From contig NC_048306.1 of the NCBI RefSeq assembly GCF_013100865.1, positions 34,148,334 to 34,212,333 on the forward strand: 64,000 nucleotides of DNA. Reading direction: 5' to 3'. This document shows positions 47,660-58,315 of this stretch, piece after piece. The stretch comes from Trachemys scripta elegans (Eukaryota; Chordata; Testudines; Emydidae). The position numbers and the translations under genes are program-made. The notes beneath the pieces were generated by a model that saw only the letters and a program-made list of their open reading frames with translations, had not been told where the DNA came from and did no database searches. The stretch's first letter is position 1. Each line of letters begins with the position of its first letter.

Positions 47660-49914
47660 TGTGTTCAGAACCCAGTGTTAATCTGGCAAAACATCGCGCT
47701 AACTGATCTGCCAAAATGGCTCTAGAGGACATTTCCAAAATTGGCTTATAGTCCATTATTGCCTCATCTAGTGTCTTCACTGGAAATCATTGCTGTCTGC
47801 CATTTACTGCTATGCTTATTCCCTTCCAGGTATTGAGATATTAGTACAGTTTAAGGACTATATCATCTTTTGTATACGGCCAAAAATCTTAAACAATTTG
47901 ATTTCTTTAAGTAAGTATTCATGTGTACATAGACACATGTCCATTTTAATTTAAAGTGAGGGATTAAGCATAGGTGCTGGAAATGTCAAAGGTTTCACTA
48001 ATGCTTGAAAATGGTCAAATTCTACTTGTATTCACATTGGTATAAAACCAGAGTAACTCATTGAAGTCAATGACATACATGTGTCGGTGGACTTACCCCA
48101 ATTTTACCCAAGTGTAAATGAGTAGCACATGCAATCCCATTATATAAGAACTTAAAGCAAACTTGACTACATGCATCTTGACAGATGTGTCTACTAAAAG
48201 TTACTGTCAGATGCTGGAAAGACTGGAATAGTCCATCTGTAATAACTTTTGTGTGTGTGTGTGCCTGGGCTTTAACACTTCACTGACTCCTACATTTATG
48301 CCTAGTACTATCCATCTGGCCCTTTACCCAGGATAACTGGATGTGTATTTCAGGAGTGCCAAATCATTGTCAGGATTAAATTAAAAAAAATATTGAGACA
48401 AACTGACGAGAGAGATGCTGAACTGCCCAGTTTATCAGAACAAACTTGCTGTTTTGAACAACCAGATATTTCATTACCAAACACACACTTTTTCAGTGTA
48501 TTTTATGTGGAGTAATCCAGAGTTTCGTATTTTCATAATGCTAGCCAAGATATTTTATAGTAGAAAATTTCCTACTTGGCAGTAGTAGTCTAACAAAAAT
48601 AATTATATTCTGTATGTCCAACAGTATATACATATTACAGTACATCTCTAAGCATAGATGTACAGCTCTTGCATGAAGATAGATTTTGTACATTTTAGCC
48701 ATACTCAGACTTTCTAAAAATATCCAAAATCAGCAATACAGTGTTTATTTGATATAAACCTAAAAAAAAAAAAAGCCAAAATATCTCTCACTCAGAACCT
48801 TGCATTGCTTTAATTTTAGAGGTTAGTTATTGCATAATTTATTTTTAAATTTGTAATATGGTAGAATCCATTTCTAAAAGTTCTTCTAGTAGAGGCTCAG
48901 AGGTTAAAAAAGATTTTAAAAATTATTCTTTTTGGTAAGGGCCTGCTTGTTTAGTGATATGCAGCCAACTCAAAGTATCTTTCTCTAAAAGCCTTTCGGC
49001 TGTTTTGGGATGATTACTCAATGTTCTCACAAAAAAAATACATACATTCTGAAAGCACTTGCAGATAATGCACTGGTAGATCCAACTAAATGTATCATTA
49101 AAAGTTTTGTTAAATAGCAAAGTTAACAGCCTTTCAAGGTAACTGACCAGCATTATTTCAGGCACAGTATGTTATATACTGTTAAAACTTGTCATGCAGT
49201 TTTAGTAACATATCTTTGAACAAATTAAAATGTCTATAATCCTTTTTCAAGTGCATGAAACCTGCTACATTTACACAAGTTATTGTGATTCAACACCTCA
49301 TACTTTAAAGAGGGCTACAGTTTCTCCTGCTATTACCCTCTGATTCGTCAAGGTTTCAAATATAGAAGGCATGGAGAAATCAATTCCCTTTATGATAGCT
49401 GTTACAGTGTCTTTCATTCTTAAAACTCTCAAGCACATCTTTGAATCCAATAGACTATGTGCCCAGATTCATTTTACTTTGCCCTTTTTTAAAAGGGTCA
49501 AATGTTCAAAGAGTATATTCAAAAAGGTCTTATTTAACAATGGTAAATTCTGAACAAGCCAATTCTGTGCAAACTTTCTAGTAAATAGGGGGTTAATTTA
49601 TTATAATCTTTACAGGTTGATGTATAATGCAGGTGATAGTTTTGTGTCCAGGGAGGGAAAATAGTAGAACTGTGAGAATTTTAATTATATGGATATAAAA
49701 TGTGGTATAGTCTCTAGAGTAAATATTAACGTTTCTTCGTATACCTGCTAATGAGCACTATGGCTCTTCGCATGCACACACACATATGCTTAGTTTCCTT
49801 GCAACCACGTATAAGCATTTGCAGGATTGGGGGCCACATCAGTAGGCCTGAATCTGTTCTCAACAGAATCTTTTGAACTCTAGATAATCTCTTGTCATTT
49901 TTCCCCCTCCCCAG
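47660..49914. other. Last intron of PCDH11X, 3' part
   Basis: Mostly AT-rich unique-looking sequence. A dispersed-repeat fragment lies at 47990-48135 (TTGAAGTCAATGACATACAT, ATTTTACCCAAGTGTAAATG), and a short TG run near 48250-48264. The intron ends with a long pyrimidine tract and CCCCAG at 49909-49914. Confidence 0.6.
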
Positions 49915-50303
49915 CTATTGAAGTTAATCTCCAAAAAGCCCTTGCTGAAGCTTCCGAAACCTGCACACAAGAATGTCTTATCCTAGGCCATTCTGACAAC
50001 TGCTGGATGCCACCTTCTTTGACACAGTACCAACAATCCAACCCTCCTTTGCCATCATTTGGCTTCCAGCAAGGATGGGGTCGAGGAACCATACCTGAGG
50101 GAAGACACGCGCTTGCAAGGCCCATGCCGAAGGATGATACTGACAAAAGCCAAGGTGGTCCACGGCCCCAGTTCTACAACACCTGTGAAAGACATTGTAC
50201 CACTGAAGATCCAGTCAAGGTGATTCCCCTGGCAAACTTCACTCCATCTCAACAGGCAGCAGTGTCTGGGAGTAACACCTTTATACATGAGCACCAGCTA
50301 TAA
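49915..50303 (+). CDS. PCDH11X: Protocadherin-11 X-linked-like, terminal coding exon (partial gene)
   Basis: Last coding exon of a delta-type protocadherin, a single-pass neuronal cell-adhesion protein; this part is the end of the cytoplasmic tail. The exon follows the strong acceptor TTTTTCCCCCTCCCCAG, enters with two bases of a split codon, and encodes 128 further residues to a TAA at 50301-50303. Residues 13-32 (SETCTQEC, then GHSDNCWMP) are a conserved delta-protocadherin cytoplasmic motif. The tail then has FQQGWGRG (about 52-59), QFYNTCER (about 83-90), VKVIPLANFTPSQQ (about 98-111) and ends HEHQL. From memory, human PCDH11X has counterparts of the last blocks (QQGW, QFYT, IKVIPL..FTP.QQ), whereas PCDH9 and PCDH17 end differently, which decides the paralogue. 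The run of His-Ser-Pro-Pro repeats that I recall in human PCDH11X between CWMP and QQGW is absent. No frameshift or stop. The rest of the gene lies to the left, outside the window. Confidence 0.87.
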
Positions 50304-52642
50304 AAGCATGTCAATCAAAATCAGTTATTTCAGGCATTAAAGTGTAAGTGTATATAGTCACAGCCTAACAGTTAACTTTACTGCATATACAAACCTGTTA
50401 GGCTTGTGAATATTTATGTAAATAGAATTATGAATTGAATTTGAAGAGCTGAGTCCTTAGTACTGAGTTAAAGGAAATTTACCATAATTGTTGGTCAAAA
50501 GTATGCACAACAAACAAAACCCTGTTCATTTTATTTCCCCAACTGGGTCATCATAGCACAAATAATAACTTGTTAGGGCAGGGACCATTCCTCTGTCTGG
50601 TAATTTCCTAACACATTTTGGGCACTATCACAATCTATATAATAGTCATATAGATGACTCTCAAATTCTCTTTTTTGTTTTATATGTATCACATTCATCA
50701 AGCACATTTCCATTTGTTCATCAGTCAATAGCAAATAGAGATCAAGTAGGCAGTTTGTCAATCTATTACTTGAAATCAGTGATTAAATGAGTGATTTAAT
50801 TCTTTGGATGCAAGGCATTTTTACAATATTTTATGTTTTCTATGACAGGAAAGAGAAGTGTGTTAAAAGTCTTCCTGATCTCTCTTGCTTTTTATTTTAA
50901 GGTTGTACTCACTCAGCTTACCTGTATTCGTATTTTGGGAAAAAATAGCGTAAATGAAGCATGAAACTGAATATTTTATTTGACCTTAATGTCCTGTTGC
51001 TAAATAGATACCTCTATAGTGATGACTGGACTGCAATTTTACAAAGAGAGTTTCTTGCTTTCCAAGATTTGTTTTTATAGACTAATGCAAGTTATGTCAC
51101 AACCCATATTCCACCTGCCAGTTTTCAGCCATGAGTCCATCACTAATCATGTCTTTACCTTGCAAATTTCATATTGGTTAATGTCTTTGTGAATTGGGGA
51201 TTACATAAACACAGAAGGAAACTGGGTAGATTTTACAGTGATGCAGTACCGTGGCTGTAAACTACTGTTGTCTAGAGAATATTATGGTGATTTAAATGTT
51301 AATTTTACAGCCCTATAGTCAGTCACTGCAGGTTTTCAGTAAAGAATTAAATATAACCTTAGATACTGCACACTAAACCTATTAGACTAAAGCGCTCTTG
51401 TCATTCTAGCTTAGTTTACTGAAGAAAATTACTGACATTACTCTGCAAAGAAAGAGGAAGCCAGGAGGTGAATGTTGGATGGATGTAATTATAAATACAC
51501 CCCAATTATGCTATTCTACAGGAGCTCAAGGTGATGTACTGGAAAGATTAGGCAGTCTTGCCTGAACCTAATGCTGGATGAGATACTCTTTACATAGCAT
51601 AAAAGAAAGCTAGTAAATCCTATATTGGACACAAAGAAGATGTCTTTCTTAGATGAAAGAATTACAGTATTTTCCTCCTGGTATTTTGTTTCTGCCCATC
51701 CATTATGTCAGGAATGATGCATACATTCCACTATCAAACAATTTTTTTCATAACAAAATCAGTTAAAATGCTACTTTAAATCAAGAGACAATCTAAGTTT
51801 GATGGGAGGGAGGGGGAAGGGAATGTGTGACTACTTCCTGTGGATGGAATTCTGTGTAGGCTTCTTAATGTAACTTTAAATCTGTAATTTATAAACAAAA
51901 CTGTGTGTAAAAATGCTGTAATATAAGCTGCTTGTAAAATTTATAGAAATTCCAGGTGTTCAGGGTTCCAATGAACGCTAAGACAGCTTCTCTTATGTGC
52001 CCAGCAGGTATAAGTAGCTTTATATATTGTTGTTCCCACTGTAAATCTATTCAAATCACATTTAGTTTTAATGTGCAAAATAAAAGAAGCTTCTCTTTTA
52101 ACCTATTGATAGGGTTTAATTAATGAAACCTCAGAATATCTAATGGTGTATTTTTCCTTTTTATATATATTTCTCAATAATGTTTAAGAAAGATGTGGCA
52201 CACTGGCTTCCAGTTGCATGTAAATCCTGGAAAAAATGTTAATCCTCTGGATATTGACACACAATAGCTACTTCTAGTTCAGGCATAAGTAAGAATTTGA
52301 CAAATTAATCCAGGCTTAATCTATATAAAGACTTCTATATTTCTTTGAAAATTTGTGCTGGAAAACTCTCAAAAATAATTCTTCCTGTAAGATTTCCAGT
52401 CAGGTTGGAAATTGCAAGAGAATGTTCTCTGGCACAGCATTTCACTGCTAAAAATTACTGGATGTAAGTTGGAAATTCATTGGCAGAATTTTTCCAAAAT
52501 CAAAACAAAAATGACTTCCAGCTTTGGGTAGTCCTTTTAATCTATTTTTATTGTTGTTCAAGTTGATTTTCTTCATACCTTAACCTCCCCACAAAAAATC
52601 ACACCCTTTCTGTATGAAGTGGGATCACTGAACTCTCTATAC

Positions 52643-52753
52643 CAGTGTTTCTCAAGGACCAGTCTCTCATCTCACCGGTCCCTGAGATCTCCCTGACACA
52701 GTTTAGGAAGGCAGCAAGCTAGTTCTTGGTATCGCAAAGACTGAGAAACACTG
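52643..52753. mobile_element. Short hAT-type element inside the PCDH11X 3'UTR
   Basis: CAGTGTTTCTCAAGG at the left and CTGAGAAACACTG at the right are inverted ends. The 8-mer CTCTATAC flanks it exactly (52635-52642 and 52754-52761). At 111 bp it is an internally deleted copy. Confidence 0.9.
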
Positions 52754-54135
52754 CTCTATACAACTCTGCTTTCTAAAGTATGGTAATGTTTAGGAAACAG
52801 ACTTGATCCTTCCCCAGAGAACTTTAAGGGCAAATTTTCAGAGACCTAAAGGTTTTCTATATGCAATCATGCTGTGAAAAAATGAATTTGATTTAGAGTC
52901 TCATTTTTCACCAAAACTAAGAAGTTAAAGAAAGAAAACTTACAATGACAAATTTCTCAAGTGCCTTCAGTGACGTGCTCTCTGTTAAGATACAGTCCAT
53001 CCTCTGAAGAAGTTTGAGAATTTCCAGGATTCCTGCTACATCTAGTAGGACTTGGAATAGACAGAGATTCAAGTTTTAAAAGTCTTACTATTATTCCTCA
53101 AGCAACAGTCCTGTTGGCTTTTATGGGGCGCTGTATCACACAGGAGTCTACCCACACAGATCAGTGCAGGATGAGATCGTGCAACCAGAGGCATCCTCCC
53201 CCACAGAAAACTCCCCTGAAGGAAGTTTCCTGCACCCACAAGAACTTCCTTGAAGGAAGGGGTCTCCAGAAGGATCCATTTTCAACATCTATCCCCAAAT
53301 CTGTAAGTTATTTCTTCATTGGTGGTCCTCTATGAAAAGTCTGAATTCCATTTGGATGGCTCTCTTGGCTGTTACTCTAAATTTATTTCAGACTTTGTTG
53401 ATCATTTTAAGTGTGACATTCAAATTAAGTACTACTACTTACAAAGAATTACACTTAAATTTCACTGTTTCTCCCAGAATTACAGCAAAATCGAACTTGA
53501 TATACTGTGGGTTGTTGTTGCCTAGTTATGAATTTGCATTAATCAGCCTAGAATGATATATTAATTTAAAAATTACCTATTTTCTGTTAGTTAGAAGAAA
53601 GAGATGCCTATCTGGAACAGCTTTGGCTAAATTTAGTATGACTGTGATTTCCTGTAAATGTTTCAAAAGTTTTATGGTATATTGCTTAAGAAATTCCAAT
53701 ATATGAATATAAAGGAGTCACGAGAGAAGTAAAACATTTTTCAGCATCGATAAATATGCCATAGAAAATGAAGTATAAGTCTGCAAAAATCAGTTATGAT
53801 GTTATGACTTGCTTATAACAAGCAATAACAACAGAATAATTAAAGTTTTTATATATATCTATAATTTTATTTTTGCTTGAAGCAACATTTTCCCAAAAGG
53901 CAAGAGGAAATGCCCTGTGTCAGTACCCAGAGGACTAACATCATTGTAGACTCTTTATACATCTAACATATAAACAATTTATCCAGACATGGACTGTACA
54001 TTTTTTGTGTAATCTTATTTAGTCATTTAACTTATTTTACTTTATTTGTGTGAATTTGTGGAAAAGAAACAGTCCTATATATGGTATACAGTACAATGGT
54101 AGTTATATGAATAGATTTGTTTCATACAGTGTAAC

Positions 54136-54141
54136 AATAAA
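54136..54141 (+). promoter_or_regulatory. PCDH11X: Poly(A) signal AATAAA, likely end of PCDH11X
   Basis: AATAAA in GTAACAATAAAGG with GT-rich sequence downstream. It is the best candidate for the distal cleavage site. Chosen by position and context only. Confidence 0.5.
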
Positions 54142-54160
54142 GGAAAACCTTTGCCTTCTT

Positions 54161-55149
54161 CAAACTGAGTGTTGCACAGTCTTAACTGTAATTTAAAAAA
54201 AAAATCTGACAGAGGCACAGCTGGTGCATTTGTAAATATTTAATCAAAAAAGGGGGTGGGAAGGTCCTTTCTTCATTTTAAAGAAGTCAGGGAGAGGAAT
54301 TGTTTCATTTTGTTTTTTAACAATATGCACAGACTTAGGACATGTCTACACTCCAAAATTAAGTTGACTTAACTTATGTCAGCATACAGCTGCTGCAGTA
54401 ATTACATCACTTGTTAGTGTCTACACTTTACTCCTTGTGTCAGCGGTGCATTTGAACTAACAGTGTGGGGCATTATGGGAACAAACATTTTCTGGATTTG
54501 GGCAAGGAAGTAAACAACATTGCATGGCAATTAGTGTGACAAAGATATTTGAAACAGAGTCTCTTAAGTAAATCAGTTTTTGTAGCTTTTTTTAAATCAT
54601 TGCAATCAATAACCAATATTTAGCAGGTGACATTGTAATATAGTCTTATCAGTCAGATTTAAAAAACAGGTTTTATTCAAGAGTTAAAGTAACCATCAGC
54701 TAGAAAAATGTTATTACTGTTATCTTAGGCACATTTGGTGGTCATCACCAGCATGGATGTAAATACAGGAAGCAGTGCAGTTATTCTATATCACATAATG
54801 TTTAAATGTTATCAGGAATCCAATCTGAAAAAAACATTGAATCACAAAGAAGGCCATAACTCAAAGAAACGTAATTCAGTTTTGACCAAAATTAACAGAA
54901 TGTGCTTGAATACAATTGATAATGCAACTATGTCATCAAAATAGTACTGTTTTGAAAAATATTTAGCCCCAAGTAATATGTTGCATGCATTTTCCCCATA
55001 CTTTTTTGCCTTTAGTCACACAAAGTATGAGTTTGTTTATACCATGTAATACATCAACATATTTGTCATTATTTGTAGAATGGGATGATCTGAGAATAGT
55101 TTTTCTGTCTGCTATTTTATGAATATTGGCTACTGTCTAGTGATTCCTG
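54161..55149. other. Intergenic DNA with a MITE fragment
   Basis: Contains the MITE fragment at 54339-54482. The remainder is AT-rich and could include very decayed upstream parts of the nuclease-like pseudogene, which I cannot demonstrate. Confidence 0.5.
54339..54482. repeat. Turtle MITE fragment (CATGTCTACACT type)
   Basis: GACATGTCTACACTCCAAAA, TTAAGTTGACTTAACTTATG, TCAGCATACAGCTGCTGCAG, GTGTCTACACTTTACTCCTT and GTGTGGGGCATTATGGGA match a common turtle Harbinger-like MITE. The right end is missing. Confidence 0.68.
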
Positions 55150-57862
55150 CATTGGCAACTGATGGGTAAAACATGATGAAATATTTTCAAGATACATTTG
55201 ATTCTCTGGACTGACCTACGTTATATATGATGAAGCAATCTATTGCAAAGCATAAGTTGATTTAATAGAGGAGTCAAAACAAATTTGACAATGACCACCT
55301 TAAAATGGGAGGTATATGTCATGCAATGAATTTCATGAGTGATATAGGCCATGTGGTACAGGAAAGTGGGTTTGGTGACATCGTTGTGGAAGTCAATATC
55401 TGTGATGCTTCAGTCAACAGCCATGCTCTTAGACGGAAAGCATATAACAATAGTGTTAGAATCCACAAATTTATGAATGAGGAAATGAATTGCTTGAAAT
55501 GGATTGCACTTGGTAATTTCATGAACAATGATCCCCCCAGCAGATGAGAAGAGATGCATATTGGAGAAAGCTCAAACATGCATTGAAGCATTTGATCATG
55601 TGAAGAAGGCACACAGAGAAAACAGATTGGAAGCACTGAATGCTCTGGCAGACTTCCTGAACAGCACCCAATCACTCCTCACCAGCTTATGGACACTTAG
55701 GTTACCCAAGGAAAAAAAACTATTCAGCTACATAGTGTTCTCAGAACAAAAATGTAACAGATTTCTCCCAACTACTGATGATTACATAGCAGGTAAGAAA
55801 GACGATAACAATCCATGGACATTTGCACTGATGATTACGCTTGACTTCCAGTGTGGTTGTGTGAATTATGCGAAATGGAGTTGTGTAAATGTAGCAGAAG
55901 CCAGTCTACTGGAGGAGGAGAAGCCAGATATATGTCATGCCCTAGTTCAGTATTTCTCAAACTGTGGATTGGGACTCAAAGGGGGTCACCAGGGCTGGTG
56001 TTAGACTTCCTGGGGCCTGGGACCGAAGCCCGAGCCGATTGCCCAGGGCCAAAGCTGAAGCCTGAGGGCTTTAGCCCTGAGTAGTATGGTTCAGGTTACA
56101 GGCCCACCACCTGGGTCTGACGCCCTTGGGCTTTGTCCCCCACCCCCACCCCCCGCCTGGGGTGGTGGGTCTTGGGCTTTGACCCCCTGCCTGGGGCGGC
56201 GGAGCTCAGGCAGGCTCAGACTTTGATCCCCCCCTCCTGGGGTCCTGCAGTAATTTTTATTGTCAGAAGGGAGTCACAGTGCAATGAAGTTTAAGAACCC
56301 CTGCCCTAGTTGATAGGTAGGGAGTAGTATTCTGGACTGCCCTACTCTTCAGTGGTTTTTGGCATGACATGGCCATCAAACAATCTCTCAACAAGGACTG
56401 TGGGAAGCATCAGCATATTTGCACAAAAGAAAAGGCTCTGACCAAGTTTCATCTGACAACACATTTTAAGACAGCTGTAACTGCTATGACAAAACAGATG
56501 TGTGGAATGCTGCCTTCATCAACAGATTCCCCACAAAGATGCTACCACAAAACATATGGCTGCAGACAAAACTACTGTCCAAGATATTATAAAAGTTGTG
56601 ACTTAAAGAATGACAAATTCTTTTTGCATTGAACCTGAAATAAACCCAGACAACAGACAGCCACTTGTGACCATTGTAACATCTACTGTGTCCCCACCTG
56701 AAAGTGCAGAAAGTTTGTGCATGATAAGAGAGAATGGCACACAAGAAATGAAGCAGTTTGTAACTGCTGAAAAGGGGTGACGTAGACCTCTTTGAGCCCA
56801 TAAAAAGGCATAATCTTAAATCAATCACAACAAAACAAACAAACAAAAAGAAGCAGACAACACAAGCAATAACTACTGCTCATCAGATATTAAGCAAGCT
56901 GACAGTTATTGCCCAGTCCAGAGATATAGGTATTCAGTGTTTGATGAAGTATGAGCTGGCACCTGTCCCACTTTCCCTCTCCAATTTGGATAGATCTCTA
57001 GGAAAGACCCAAAAGAGCCACACGCTGTCTTGGCTGGAGAAAAATCTGTCAGTGGTCAAGATAACAGCATCCGACGAGCCAGCATTCACTATTATTGACC
57101 TCATGCTTCTACAGATGCTTCTACAGATGGTGTGCACTGATACTGCCAAGCGCAAAATTTGGGGGGAGCTGTCTGATCAGCTGCTGAACATTATCCTTGG
57201 ACGCAAATGTCAATACACTGGTGGTGTTGGTGACAGTTATGCAAATGAAGAATCAATCAAATCAGGAGAAATAGCCTGCAGAGGAAATATCCAAATGCAA
57301 GAAGTTTGGAACCCCACCATGTTAACACCATTACCAAAGCAATGATTGAAGATGATAGGAAATTCAAAGAATAAATTGACCACTGCAAACATTCTCCTTA
57401 GTGACTGGATCATGAAGCATAACCAGAGATTGTCACTTGGTCATGAGGTATACATTGCTTATGGATTTCATGACATTGCATGAGCAGTGAAAGTAGTGCG
57501 TGCAATATCAGAACTTGAGGCAGATCATGAGAAAGCAGATTCACACATATTCTTGGATGTTGCTCATGCAAAGCAAATACGTTAAGTAAACAGGGTGCTA
57601 ATGTGGAGCTTGGACTCGATGTTGGACCTACATGCCCAAGTTCTTGCGCTATTGTTGGGATAGATGAATTCTATTTCAAAACTCGTGTTGGCCAAAAGAA
57701 GAGATTCATTCCTATGCACAGAATGGCTACAGAGCTAGGAATGGACATGTATCTTATACTGCAAAACATTCATGCTGCCAGTGGATGTGACTCTATTTCA
57801 GCATTCAAGGGTGTGAGAAAAAAGTGTTGGCTAAAGACAGCAGCTGAGCACCCAGAGAACTA
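55150..57862 (+). pseudogene. Decayed gene of a multicopy XPG/FEN1-like nuclease element family, first part
   Basis: Fragments of one long protein appear in order across frames: IYCKA near 55240, SDIGHVVQESGFGDI and SHALRRKAYNNSVRIHKF (about 55330-55470), a 158-residue open stretch from 55528, then after the nested hAT KYELAPVPLSLSNLDRSLG (from 56947), ELEADHEKADSH (57511-57546) and HAASGCDSISAFKG (about 57770-57812). I know this order from an uncharacterised, highly multicopy animal family, where the last two motifs read roughly EEADTR and HAxTGCDTxSAFxGxGK. They resemble the acidic XPG-I box and the GxD helix-hairpin region of FEN1/XPG nucleases; that link is my inference. At least four frame changes, several stops and a 356-bp insertion make it non-functional. 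The acidic motif has Lys for one Glu. Confidence 0.72.
55948..56303. mobile_element. hAT-type element, 356 bp, inserted in the nuclease-like pseudogene
   Basis: CAGTATTTCTCAAACTGTGG at the left and GAAGTTTAAGAACCCCTG at the right are hAT-class ends. CCCTAGTT flanks it exactly (55940-55947 and 56304-56311). The interior is GC-rich with repeated CCTGGGGC/CTTGGGCTTTG words. Excising it rejoins the host reading (CHALV, then the continuation). Confidence 0.92.
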
Positions 57863-57966
57863 GGTGGAGAAGGAATTTAGAGCTCTTCTCACTCCCATCT
57901 GCCTCCTGAGCAACAGGAGTGTAGAGGAAGGGGCGCTCTAGCATGCCTCTCTCACAGCCATTTGGA

Positions 57967-58315
57967 CACCCTAACCCCCAGTCTCACGGCTTTGAGTCTA
58001 TGGCTACATTGAATCTGCTTATTCTCAATTCCCCACCCTGGTCTTGGGTGTGAGGCTGTGGCCTGCACTGATGGTGTCTATTATGCATTCCCCACCTGAT
58101 GTCAGTGCTTGTGGCATTCAAAAAGCATGTGCACTATCAGCAATTTTGGATCTTAGTGATGTGTCTGTGGTATGAGCTGAGTATGCCCACTCTCAGCAAC
58201 CCCCTGCTCTGATCTCAGAGCTATATGCCTGTGGTATGCCCATTCTCAGCTCTGACAGTCCCAGTGCTGTTTGCCAGTGATATGAAACAAGTATACCCTG
58301 TCTCAGCCCTGTGGC
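57967..58315. repeat. Decayed minisatellite, unit about 55-60 bp, at least six copies
   Basis: Successive segments share the plan CCCCACCCTG, then (GTCT)CAGTGCT, then GTGGTATGAGCTGAGTATGC, then CCACTCTCAGC: for example TGTGGTATGAGCTGAGTATG near 58170, GCCTGTGGTATGCCCATTCT near 58228, and GCCAGTGATATGAAACAAGT near 58272. After the 58316-60316 element the pattern resumes (GGTGTGCCCATGACATGT), to about 60415. Confidence 0.55.

Larger units (their letters stand above)
50304..54160 (+). other. PCDH11X: Probable 3'UTR of PCDH11X
   Basis: About 3.86 kb of AT-rich sequence after the stop, nearly free of transposons except one 111-bp hAT (52643-52753). A poly(A) signal AATAAA at 54136-54141 is followed within about 30 bases by a GT-containing stretch (GAGTGTTGCACAGTC), a good cleavage-site arrangement. 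An earlier AATAAA at 52079-52084 could give a shorter form. The scarcity of insertions compared with the intron supports a transcribed, constrained region. RNA data would be needed to fix the end. Confidence 0.6.
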
